From an uncultured Litoreibacter sp. (lineage in GTDB: Bacteria > Pseudomonadota > Alphaproteobacteria > Rhodobacterales > Rhodobacteraceae), in contig CANLOU010000002.1 in NCBI GenBank assembly GCA_947492995.1, positions 682,001 to 746,000 on the forward strand: 64,000 bases of DNA, read 5' to 3'. A model generated the notes under the pieces. It made no database searches. It was not told where the DNA came from and saw only the letters and a program-made list of their open reading frames with translations. Each line of letters begins with the position of its first letter. Position 1 is the stretch's first letter. Below are positions 36,501-42,227 of the stretch, in pieces. A program made the position numbers and the translations under genes.

Positions 36501-37297
36501 TGATCGAGCCTGCGGTCGCAGGCTTGCGATTGTCATGGGACGGCCAGACGATTGCGCCCTCTCAGACGGTCAATGTGACGCTCAGCGCGCGCGTGGTCGC
36601 CAATGGCAGCTACGGTGAATTGATTAACCGCGCCTTCATGACGGATGCGGCGGGCAACCAGTTGTCCAACACCGCGACCGCCGTTGTCAGGATCGAGCCG
36701 GAACATGTGTTCGATTGCGCCGACATCATCGGCAAAGTCTATGATGACCGTAACCAGAACGGGTATCAGGACCAAGGGGAACCCGGCCTGCCGGGGGTGC
36801 GTTTGGCGACCGTCAAAGGCTACCTGATTACCACGGATGAATATGGCCGCTACCACGTGCCCTGCGCGGAGCTGCCCAGCGATATCGGGTCCAACTTCTC
36901 GCTGAAGCTGGATACGCGGACCTTGCCGACGGGCTACCGCGTAACAACCGAAAACCCACGGGTCATTCGGGTCACGGCAGGTAAGTTTGCCAAGCTGAAC
37001 TTTGGCGCGGCGCTGTCAAATGTTGTGGATGTGGATCTGACCGCCAAAGCCTTCAACGCCGATGGGACACCCGCGGCGGGGCTTGTACGCGGCGTCGATC
37101 AATTGATTGACCGGATCAAGGTGACGCCGTCGGTGCTGCGGCTCAGCTACATCATGCGGGACGGCGACACCAAACTTGCAAGGGCGCGGCTGAAAGCCGT
37201 CGAACAACTGATCCGCGAGAGATGGCGCGGAGGCGGCAGGTACAAGCTCAATATCGAACGCACCATCAAACGCGCAGTGAAAGGAGCGGACCAATGA
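24557..37297 (+). CDS. Giant exported protein with 29 DUF7507/DUF11-type Ig-like repeats
   Basis: 4246 aa. A signal peptide (about residues 1-36, ending TTSAAQA) is followed by an unknown beta-rich domain (37-239, with a C-x4-C). Then come 29 repeats of about 121 residues (240-3748), a TSP3-like Ca2+ segment (DTDGDGSPDGFEG ... DRDGDGICDAEDFDP, from 3749), a beta domain, one canonical DUF11 domain (about 3922-4052), an SdrD-B-like domain (about 4055-4155, IGKVYDDRNQNGYQDQGEPG) and a basic Arg/Lys-rich tail. Every repeat keeps Lys, Asp and Asn positions that suggest intramolecular isopeptide bonds. It overlaps the outer-membrane barrel gene by 4 nt. Likely a surface fibre or adhesin. The SD before the start is weak (GAGGG 12 nt away). 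Confidence 0.93.
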   Translation: MTKLIDAVHRVAFGCMSLLAVGFAAGLGLTTSAAQATTFTTTVPGTTITLPEDYPEAGGVAIVMVGINGNVYYQFSDPENAFVGFNNRANRDELEGNPFTVNDPITLNCGFSSCRDYFGGGLARVHIRFSAYDGDTQVGGFDQNDITLRVNGFDVGNWSGRTTERTNTNGTVSQGFVNGFGNNTFNTGWFDSTNPALLNSLLDTGTTTTQVFDRDPNDNYWDFQRGPRLSRDEIRTVAPGYTIEKTANPLTYSDVDDTVQYTYQIANIGSVFIRNLSVEDDKIDEGANPIVCDKTTIEPRPFGDARGPDTATCTVTYTVTQDDIDNGSVVNTAIGEGDPDEGVLGAVSDDAIITGPAADPSLNVVKTSVLDGGGPGFGAAGTTVPYVITATNDGNVTLTDVVLTDDLIPSFSCTIPELEPGESDSCSVDYTVLQSDVDAFAVSGTELVNTGRGRATAARGPNPTGFGPGEFDEDQIPGQPAAPSFTLAKTALTGTYAAVNDTLQYNVEITNTGNVTFPQAPTVTDSLGVPVNCPAGPVAPNTSITCTVSYDVSQGDINDGQVDNTVTADITVGGVAAPTQTASATVTATRTTGLSLVKQLAASSPTSFDDINQTISYEYVLTNTGNVTLETPSVTDDNVTVACGPTEILPDTSITCTATDSTEQEDLDAGGLTNEATAQAITAGLAGGDTVTSTTETLTVPAVLEPALTLLKEGPATPPAFTLNEEVIYTYTVTNSGNVALTGNITVTDDKIGTFACFDGPLARGASDSCTASYFLDADDLGSGIVTNTATATDGTVTSPSSSVTISNAATPEVTIAKAALTSPIGATDTSVTYEFTVTNTGTATLVEAFSPITINDAKLPGGALACPMPPPFVLIPTASYTCQGTYTGVSQEERDAGEVVNVATASFPFSSGGVTQTITSDSATATTPITEDLNFTFTKDQDGDDTFLAVNEVLDYTFTVTNTGNVTIASISITDTKIANVVCPIADLAPGDSDTCSAQYTVMQADVDAGTIVNNATATGASDQGSQFTPPVATDTSTLDPAGDISSLVVTKSPNVAAFAAAGEIITYTIDVFNDGTKTLTNTTVTDILDPTYSCTIPTIAPMTNFDLCSFTYEVQQSDIDAGQIDNMAAAANAALPTPSESPIVTVPGPAREAELEIEKVARSGYTNVGDDIVFDIRVRNTGNVTMTGVNVEDASVFSPAQTCAVGDIAPGFDQIVCSLTYTVDQDDLDRGFVDNTATVAGVGADGTSINESADERSDGPAANPMISVDKVAAQPSYTSATDSFDFTFTVTNTGNVTLTNIELVDTDADGETFRCFVDNLPPLPAANSTAVCTGGAAMAFTKTFDQADVDAGSYTNTAVVTGESLVGGVGVTDDDPETVTGPVQTLTLDLDKRETFGATFAEVGEIITYEYDVTNTSNITVTGAITISDSVTSRSPAVDVPVSCPAIPAGGLAPGDVLTCEASYVVTQEDLDNNAVTNSATASVSQRINGGATLTVSTSAPDSETVNAAQAPEFELSKAIKAGSATTYTNVGDEVTFEYTVTNTGNITLTQPITVTDDQITATTTCGPLPIAPGDSVTCELVWTAEQQDINDGQITNIATASSPEVPLDASDDFTTAALQQPGLAMVKTNTGGSFVFTPPPGPFDDLTYDYVITNTGNTSIDTALISVNDSRISTVTCPAGGGILEPLRIDPTAQYVCTATYRVTFNDSQLGEVTNLATATDGTTTSPQVAETVPSDAVPSLDIVKSVISGADFDEVGDEVVYEFAVTNTTNGGGATFTEPVNIVDDKIGAEFECFAPTPANPFNPTETETCQASYFITQADLDAGEVVNEATANTIFAPLSDNPVTVVSAPDTATIGGIEDPELTVVKSVTGGDVDPAVGDTIQYTIVTQNTGNQTIRQVMVSDPKIPVLTCTVDDGAGAQVPAPANVVLLPDEILTCVGDYEVTQVDLDAQQVVNIASAMGNDPDGQNVPASDENTFEAVAPPAPVLTVTKRVDPVPLSGDPAYAGVDQVVNFIIEVTNNGNVTVDSISVVDTATTVNAPTPATCDVGTLAPGETFDSCMFSVVVTQDEIDDGSFDNTGTATGTPRPGGSVEGDVTITVVGPEAEPAFAMSKTADVSEFNAVGDEITYTYIVGNAGNVTLFAPPLLEDDKIGTVTCPAFGPSGLAPLDFVECTAVYTVTQDNVDAGFVTNVATVRSTEVTTPEEATETVEAVRAPSMTLLKTPSITVDAAEGDVIEYTYTVTNTGNTRLFDVAVTDAQTSADGTNALTIAGDQLVTDTGELNNSTDGGANGSWDVLAPGDVVEFTASYSVTQADVDAGNPLTNDAGVSATGPPGTEVDPETASVSVPVEEATPLLEAVKLIANSTGSEAGDTVTFSITVTNTGNVTLDAPELTDTLTRTDGTPLSVTTGPDWDTVDTGLAGQLDVDETWTYEATYILEQADIDAGGVANQILAESAGPDGTPTQDQSGNGLPGGDDAPTVFSVPAAPAISGEKTITSTTVAVGELVTFRIVVTNDGNVTLTGVNADDDTLTRSDPANTPLALNSGPSFQSSSEGSPSGTLLPQESATYVASYRLVQEDIDAGGISNTATVVGQPPLGAPISDVTDNGDDGDGNTEDDPTELVIEADPVLSIAKTLAAGEPGNFDTLNQEIFFDFTITNEGNVTLDGPFTVADALIEAQGNAVTCPAGPLAPMGELVCTGSYFVEQDDLDEGSLTNAATGSDEGTDTQSPEDTITVPALQNPSMAVVKEAEDVPPANFDVGLEVEYTYTVTNDGNTTLTDEITIDDNLIDTVVCEDLPAGGLIPGESITCLGTYEVTADDVTLFTVTNLASSTSGPTTSPLVSETIPNDAEPSISIVKTAEAGASFSEVDDPITYTFEVTNDGTQAFGNDILIFDDKLDGGETGLACPLPDGDDTLSAGQTVICEFTYLVTQEDLDAGEVVNEAFAQTTFGDPDDPTPVTSAPTTETVDADTMPAMTLTKVSNPNPAGPVDSTVTYTLVATNTGNQTLNTVVVSDPRLPDLVCEAATLGRGEELRCVEDYTVTQADIDAGGISNTAGVTGQNPQGDPVGGPDDPITATEETDVPDAAPAVTVEKTASPSTLGPVGSFVTYSFRIENTGTTTLASILVDDVLDTGPACEITSLAPLGVDDFTCSFMLEVTQAMVDAGEVENTVTVTATDVLGNDADANDTVVTDGPDRVPALEATKIATTTGQAVGETVTYFLSVENTGNVTLQFPDITDTMRRNNGSPTALDAPFALTSGDLDEDGLLDVDETWVFTAQHEITQSDVNAGGFSNVAVVTADGPPGTDPEEDTADDGDDSDGNSDDDPTEFNITAEPQITTVKAVTGTPGSAAGEFVSWSITARNTGNVDITDVDIADTLTRADGTNITPVPAPVNTSGTTDLPAGAEIVWTLTYELTQDDIDAGGLSNSATVTGEAPNGDTVEDVSSDDDPFDGNNDDDPTELVIPAAPGLDVVKALTTPGAREGDTIAFDITVANTGNLTLTGVSVADNLSRIGGGALTPDSVTFQPVPGGSPEGTIEVGESATYEVLYTLVLADVDAGGVSNSAVATGTTPLGATLSDTSRDDDPADGNDIDDPTLAVIAPAPENTLTKVSSEITVLFPTVYQVTFTITATNTGNITQTGYQITDDLSDFEGSATVLRDAPFGIAVRTSGFTDGSVNAGFDGATDPDTLAGNPTLAPGESGTVEIDVVFQVDPGTSVGENTANVTSAELATPTPSNSAIVPIVDTDGDGSPDGFEGCTPLSENDRDGDGICDAEDFDPTGYFYCEDDGRILPGGSISVTGPAGTQTGVGFSNNIRIVQDGALGQFSFFVTRPGTYTLNATYPPLGVQSTTRLTSGLVDATTLLPANPASLGGSEVGNSNVLSDFSAGGNTFYTSFTFEAGDPLIINNNLPLENCQGIPDILATKQADRDSAVFGETVNFTLSFTNNTSNTLNNVSYVDLLPAGMLYTPGTGAVDGVLIEPAVAGLRLSWDGQTIAPSQTVNVTLSARVVANGSYGELINRAFMTDAAGNQLSNTATAVVRIEPEHVFDCADIIGKVYDDRNQNGYQDQGEPGLPGVRLATVKGYLITTDEYGRYHVPCAELPSDIGSNFSLKLDTRTLPTGYRVTTENPRVIRVTAGKFAKLNFGAALSNVVDVDLTAKAFNADGTPAAGLVRGVDQLIDRIKVTPSVLRLSYIMRDGDTKLARARLKAVEQLIRERWRGGGRYKLNIERTIKRAVKGADQ
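25273..35800 (+). repeat. Array of 29 DUF7507-type repeats
   Basis: Units of about 330-420 nt. Each opens with a strand ending in Lys (IEKTA, VVKSV), then (Y/F)xxxVTNTGNVT, a central (V/I)(T/S/E)D, usually a Cys pair flanking LAPG, then VTQxDxDAG and (V/L)xNxATA. Units 18-20 and 26-29 form a second subtype: no Cys pair, an inserted DTLTRxDGT segment, and in most an acidic DDPTEL tail. Units 6, 14 and 23 resemble each other, as do 7, 15 and 24, suggesting a super-repeat of 8-9 units. Confidence 0.9.
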
Positions 37298-40200
37298 AGA
37301 ACCCAAATCTGATCCGCCCCGTCCTTGCCAGCAGCTCTTTGCTTGCCTTGACGCTGCCCGCAATGGGCCAGAGCTTTGATGTAGATTGCACCTTGCAGGG
37401 CGGCGTGCTGCCCGCCGGGTGTGACCTGCCAAATGATGACACTGTGGTGATCGTCGATGTCGGTGCAAATACCGAAATCGACAATGACACCGTCTTGTTG
37501 GGCGACGAAGGGTTCTTCATTTCCATTGATGGGGAAGCTGTCGCGGGCGACAAGCGTGTCGAGGATCTGAGCCGCAAGACCGATATTGCGCTGTCCGAGG
37601 CGGATGTTCAGGTCAAATTTGACGGGTTGGGCGCAGAACCTGCGCTGAACCTTGCCATCACCGGCACCGCCCGCGAATACAAACCCGGGGACCGGATCAC
37701 CTTCCGCTCGAAAACCAACTACCCCGCCTATATCACGCGCGGCGAAGTGCGCATCGTGGATTATTCGGGGCGCTCCGGCCCTCGGGTGGTTGCTGTGGTT
37801 CCGGTCGAGCCCAACGGAACAGTCACCGTTGTCATGCCTGAGGGGGACAATCTGGGCGCCATTCACCGCGTCTATGACGCGCGCGGGCGGTTTGACGAGA
37901 CGGAAAATCTGGGCCTAAATCAACGCGATGATCGTGGCGAATTGGCTGCCAACGAAGAGGGCGCAGATCGCACTGCGGTCAGCCGCATTCCAGTGTCGGG
38001 CGGCGCGGTCACGGTCTATGGCACCGGTGTGCGCCCGGGCGCGACGGTGACCACATTGGGCGAGACGCTGACGCCAGCGCCGGATGGCAGCTTTGTGGTG
38101 CAGCGAATTTTGCCCGCGGGTGACGCGGATGTGGATGTCCGTATCTCCGGCGCAGGCGAAGACGTCTATCTGCAGCGCGGGGTCAATATCCCCAATTCCG
38201 AATGGTTTGGTGTGGCGACCGTCGATCTGACCTTTGGATACCGTGCGGATGGCGGCAAGAATGCCGCTGGCGGGGCGTTTGAGAAGTATTACGATCGAGG
38301 CCGTCTGGCCTTCTACACAAAGGGCAAAACCAAAGGCGGTTGGGAGATCACGGCAAGCGCCGACACCGGCGAGGACGAGCTGTCGGAAATTTTCCGCAAT
38401 CTCGACAGGAAGGACCCGCGCCATTTGTTGCTGCGGCTCGACAGCGACAAGGCCTATCCGGTTTACGGCGACGACAGCACGATTGTCGAAGACGCGCCGA
38501 CCTCTGGGAAATTCTACTTCCGTGCGGAGAAGGACGGGAACTTCCTTCAATGGGGCAACTACAAAGGTAACATCACCGGGTCCGAGTTCCTGCGCAACGA
38601 GCGCACGCTTTATGGCTTTCAGGGCCATTACGCCACCCAGGCGCAAACGGAAAAGGGCGAGGCGCGCGCCTCGCTTGATGTCTATGCCGCGCAGCCCGAC
38701 AACCTGCCGGGGCGCGATGTGTTTCGCGGCACTGGCGGCTCGGTCTATTTCCTGCAGCGTCAGGACCTGTCCATTGGGTCGGAAACCATCAGCGTCGAGA
38801 TACGTGACCCCGACACCAACCGCGTGATTGATCGCCAAACGCTGGTATATGGCCGCGATTATGACATCAATTACCTGCAGGGCGTGGTCACGCTGAACCG
38901 GCCTTTGACGGGGGCTGTTGGCGGGGGCACGGTTGTGACCGACCCGCTGGGCGAAAACACGGTGCTGCTGACGGTGAACTACGAATTCACGCCGACTGCA
39001 GGCACCGTGGACGGCTATGCCTATGGTGGCCGGGCGCAGGTTTGGGCCACAGACAACCTGCGGTTGGGGGTCACCGGTTTGGTGGAGCAGACCGACATCG
39101 CGGATCAAAAAGCCTATGGCGCGGATCTGCGATATGAGCTGACCGACAACACGTTTCTGGAGTTCGAATATGCCAGAACTGAAGGGCCGGGATTTGGCCA
39201 ATCATTTTCGTCTGATGGCGGCCTGATTGTTACCAATACCAACGCCGTCGGCGGCACGGGGGAGGCCTATCTGGCCCGTGGCCAATTTGAATTTGGCGAC
39301 CTCAAGCCCGGCCTCAACGGGCGCGCGAGCTTTTATGCGGAACGGCGGAGCGCGGGCTTCTCCACGCTGGATTACCAAACCTCGACTGACGAGCGGCTTT
39401 ACGGTTTGGCGGTTGAATTCGAGCCAAGCGAGCGGCTGAGCTGGCGGCTGTATTACGACGATTTTGCGGATGACGCGGGCAAGACCGTGCGCGAAGGCGG
39501 GGCCGAGCTGACCTACAAAATGTCAGACCGCATCATATGGGATTTCGGGATCGAGCATCTCGACAAGAACATTCCCGGCGATGCCGACGAGACCGGACGC
39601 CGGACCGACATAGCCGTCCGCCTGACATCCATCGAAAGCGAACGGCTGGAATGGTACGTTTTTGCACAAGGCACCGTTGAGCACAGCGGCGGGCTGACCA
39701 AGAACAACCGGGTCGGGGCAGGGATCAAATACCAGTTTGCACAGAACTGGACCTTTGAGGGCGAGATTTCTGACGGATCGACGGGCGTCGGTGCGCTTGC
39801 CTTGTTCTCCTACGAGAATGACCAAAACACCTCGGCCTATTTCGGCTACACGCTCGATCCGCGCCGCGACTTCAACGGCGTGACCCTGGCGGGCAAGGAT
39901 CGCGGACAATTCATTGCCGGTGGCCGCCGCAAGCTGGGCCGCGATGTCGAGGTTTACGCAGAAAACACCTATGATCTGTTCGGGGTACACCGGTCCCTGA
40001 CGTCAACCTATGGCGTTGACTACGCGCGGAGTGAATATCTGAGCTATTCCATATCCGCCGAGATCGGCAAGATTGATGACCCCGCCGGGGATTTTGACCG
40101 AACAGCATTGTCGTTCGGCGTCAGCTATGAAGATCAGCAGGGGCTGTCGGCCCGTGCGCGGCTGGAATACCGCAACGATCGCGGCATCATTTCTGGCACC

Positions 40201-40839
40201 CGGCGCGACGGCGACACCATCGCCGCCTCCGCAACGGTCCGCTACAAAATTGATGAAGAGCAACGGCTGCTCTTCAGCTTCGACGCCAGCTATACCGACA
40301 CGGACGGATCGTCGATCCCGGATGGGCGCTACGCCGAAATCTCGCTGGGCTACGCGTATCGGCCCATCGAAAATGACCGCCTGAACGTTTTGGCGAAATA
40401 CACCTACCTGCATGACCTGTATGGCCAAGAGGTAGATGGAACCAACACCCCAGGCGCGCGCCAGAAAAGCCATGTGCTATCGGTTGACGCATCCTATGAT
40501 CTTGACCGTCAATGGACCGTCGGCGGCAAGGTCGGGCTGCGGTATTCGGAAAGCTCGCCAAGTGCAGGCGTTGCCTTCCAAAGCAACGATGCCTGGCTGG
40601 TGGTCGCAAATGCGCGGTACCACGTCACCCATAAATGGGACGTCTTGCTTGAGGGGCGGATCTTGAAGGCAGAGCAGGCCGGAACCACCGAGTACGGGCT
40701 ACTGGCGGCGGCGTATCGCCACTTTGGCAATAACTACAAGGTCGGTGTGGGATATAATTTCGGCAAGTTCTCGGATGACCTGACCGATCTGACATTTGAC
40801 GACCGGGGCTTGTTCATCAACTTGATCGCCAAGTTTTAG
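37294..40839 (+). CDS. Large outer-membrane beta-barrel protein, partner of the giant repeat protein
   Basis: 1181 aa from the ATG at 37294, overlapping the previous stop (ATGA) and preceded by AAAGGAGCG. Signal peptide 1 to about 25 (ends LPAMGQ). The N-terminal 310 residues are periplasm-type beta domains (ITFRSKTNYPAYITRGEV; VTVYGTGVRPGATVTTLGE). From about residue 315 to the end, alternating amphipathic strands with aromatic girdles dominate (RLAFYTKGKTKGGWEITASA; WRLYYDDFADDAG). The chain ends LFINLIAKF, with the terminal Phe of BAM-assembled barrels. A GRDYDINYLQGVVTLNRPL motif sits near 519-541. No catalytic motif seen. Coupled expression suggests it anchors, exports or displays the giant protein. 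Family not firmly recognised. Confidence 0.85.
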   Translation: MKNPNLIRPVLASSSLLALTLPAMGQSFDVDCTLQGGVLPAGCDLPNDDTVVIVDVGANTEIDNDTVLLGDEGFFISIDGEAVAGDKRVEDLSRKTDIALSEADVQVKFDGLGAEPALNLAITGTAREYKPGDRITFRSKTNYPAYITRGEVRIVDYSGRSGPRVVAVVPVEPNGTVTVVMPEGDNLGAIHRVYDARGRFDETENLGLNQRDDRGELAANEEGADRTAVSRIPVSGGAVTVYGTGVRPGATVTTLGETLTPAPDGSFVVQRILPAGDADVDVRISGAGEDVYLQRGVNIPNSEWFGVATVDLTFGYRADGGKNAAGGAFEKYYDRGRLAFYTKGKTKGGWEITASADTGEDELSEIFRNLDRKDPRHLLLRLDSDKAYPVYGDDSTIVEDAPTSGKFYFRAEKDGNFLQWGNYKGNITGSEFLRNERTLYGFQGHYATQAQTEKGEARASLDVYAAQPDNLPGRDVFRGTGGSVYFLQRQDLSIGSETISVEIRDPDTNRVIDRQTLVYGRDYDINYLQGVVTLNRPLTGAVGGGTVVTDPLGENTVLLTVNYEFTPTAGTVDGYAYGGRAQVWATDNLRLGVTGLVEQTDIADQKAYGADLRYELTDNTFLEFEYARTEGPGFGQSFSSDGGLIVTNTNAVGGTGEAYLARGQFEFGDLKPGLNGRASFYAERRSAGFSTLDYQTSTDERLYGLAVEFEPSERLSWRLYYDDFADDAGKTVREGGAELTYKMSDRIIWDFGIEHLDKNIPGDADETGRRTDIAVRLTSIESERLEWYVFAQGTVEHSGGLTKNNRVGAGIKYQFAQNWTFEGEISDGSTGVGALALFSYENDQNTSAYFGYTLDPRRDFNGVTLAGKDRGQFIAGGRRKLGRDVEVYAENTYDLFGVHRSLTSTYGVDYARSEYLSYSISAEIGKIDDPAGDFDRTALSFGVSYEDQQGLSARARLEYRNDRGIISGTRRDGDTIAASATVRYKIDEEQRLLFSFDASYTDTDGSSIPDGRYAEISLGYAYRPIENDRLNVLAKYTYLHDLYGQEVDGTNTPGARQKSHVLSVDASYDLDRQWTVGGKVGLRYSESSPSAGVAFQSNDAWLVVANARYHVTHKWDVLLEGRILKAEQAGTTEYGLLAAAYRHFGNNYKVGVGYNFGKFSDDLTDLTFDDRGLFINLIAKF

Positions 40840-40847
40840 AAAATTGA

Positions 40848-40891
40848 GCGGCTGCGCCGCATATGATGTTTTGTGGGGGCTCTGCCCCCAC
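40848..40891. terminator. Two hairpins between convergent genes
   Basis: GCGGC/GCCGC (40848-40860) and GTGGGGGC/GCCCCCAC (40873-40891, 3-nt loop) lie between the barrel gene and the convergent glycosylase gene. The second is strong but lacks a clean T-run directly after it; TTTTT appears only from 40904. Confidence 0.6.
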
Positions 40892-40897
40892 GCCCCC

Positions 40898-40923
40898 GGG
40901 ATATTTTTGGAACAATGATAGGG
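40898..40923 (+). repeat. Intergenic repeat, copy 1
   Basis: A 26-nt block, GGGATATTTTTGGAACAATG plus ATAGGG, is identical to 56977-57002 on the opposite strand. Both copies follow a GC-rich hairpin and lie just outside a gene end. It resembles a REP-like intergenic element. Confidence 0.8.
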
Positions 40924-42129
40924 TCAGGCGCGCAGCCAATCTGTGGCGAAGGTGATGTGTTTGCTTTTGGCCAGCCGCGCGGTGCGTTGCAATGCGTTTT
41001 CAAGACGCTTGAGCCGGGCAGGGATCGTCCTCACCCCGGGTTCGGGCCAGAATGCCTTGATATGCATCGTCTCTGACGCGCGATCGCATTTCATATCAAT
41101 GCGGCCGATCAGCTGGTCGCCCTCCATGACCGGAAAAACGTAATATCCGTAAATCCGTTTTGCCTCCGGGACGAAAACCTCGATCCGGTAATGAAAGCCA
41201 AAAAGATGTTCGGCGCGTTTTCGGTCGCGCAACGCGGGGTCGAAAGGCGACATAACCCGAATTTGGGACGTTGGAGGTGGCGTTTGGTTGAGCTGTTGCA
41301 GCGTATCGGCGCGGACAAAGACGGGCCTTAGGCTATGGTCATGGCCTTCAAGATTGACCTCCTGGATCGCGCCGCTTTTGAGCGCCGCGCTGCACCACGC
41401 TTTTGCTTCGGTCTTGGTGGTCAGGTCCCAGAAATTGGCCAGCTCTGTAGCCGTTGCAAAGCCCAACCGGTCCAAGGCGGAGGCACAGGCCCAATCGACC
41501 GTGTCTTCGATGTGAGTGCGCGCGTTCAGGTATTCGGGCGGGATCACATTTTCGGTCAGGTCATAATATTTGCGAAAGCCTTTGCGGTGACAGACCGACA
41601 GATCGCCCTTGCGCCACAGATATTCGAGCGCGGTCTTTGACGGATGCCAATCCCACCACCCGCCAGAGCCGCGTTTTTCACCAGCCCCTACATCGGCAGA
41701 ACAGCACGGCCCGTGATCGGCAATCTGGCGCAGCACGGCGTCGAATTTGTCTTCAAACCCGTCACGGCGCCAATTCTTGAAATTGGCGCGGGTCTTGACC
41801 GCGCTGCGCTCCATCTTGTGACGCCAATGGGGGAAAAACCGCATGGAGATGATCGACGCGTCATGGGTCCAATGCTCAAACGCCATGCGGTCCCGCGTCA
41901 CCACGGGGTCCAGAAACGGCTGGCGGTAGCTTTGCCTGCGGGCCTGCAGGATCATGTGATGCGCACGCGCGACCGTATTGATGCTGTCGACCTGAACAAA
42001 GCCCAGATCATCAATCAGGCGGGCCAGATCAGGGCCCTTGCCCGACCCGCTGGGGCGGCCCGACAACCCGTGCCGGTCCAAAAACAGATGACGCGCGATC
42101 TTGTTTGGCAGAACGGGGATGGCGGGCAT
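40924..42129 (-). CDS. Winged-helix DNA glycosylase of the AlkX/YcaQ family
   Basis: 401 aa, full length for the HTH_42 family. It contains the QxD catalytic motif in LIDDLGFVQVDSINTVARAHH, which in this family marks the AlkX/YcaQ branch (QxQ in AlkZ), and the conserved HWTHDASII and LLSPFDP-like MSPFDPALRDRKRAEHLFGFHYRIE region. Family knowledge: members excise N-alkylated bases or unhook interstrand crosslinks. The start overlaps nothing; the SDR gene diverges from it with about 98 nt between. Substrate range is inferred only. Confidence 0.88.
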   Translation of the reverse strand: MPAIPVLPNKIARHLFLDRHGLSGRPSGSGKGPDLARLIDDLGFVQVDSINTVARAHHMILQARRQSYRQPFLDPVVTRDRMAFEHWTHDASIISMRFFPHWRHKMERSAVKTRANFKNWRRDGFEDKFDAVLRQIADHGPCCSADVGAGEKRGSGGWWDWHPSKTALEYLWRKGDLSVCHRKGFRKYYDLTENVIPPEYLNARTHIEDTVDWACASALDRLGFATATELANFWDLTTKTEAKAWCSAALKSGAIQEVNLEGHDHSLRPVFVRADTLQQLNQTPPPTSQIRVMSPFDPALRDRKRAEHLFGFHYRIEVFVPEAKRIYGYYVFPVMEGDQLIGRIDMKCDRASETMHIKAFWPEPGVRTIPARLKRLENALQRTARLAKSKHITFATDWLRA

Positions 42130-42227
42130 GGCGGGCCTCCGATTGGCGGGATTTTGCGATACTGCGCCAGCGGGGCCTTTCGCGCCACCCGGAACCTGCT
42201 AGTTTCATCCAAAAGAGGGGCGTGAGC

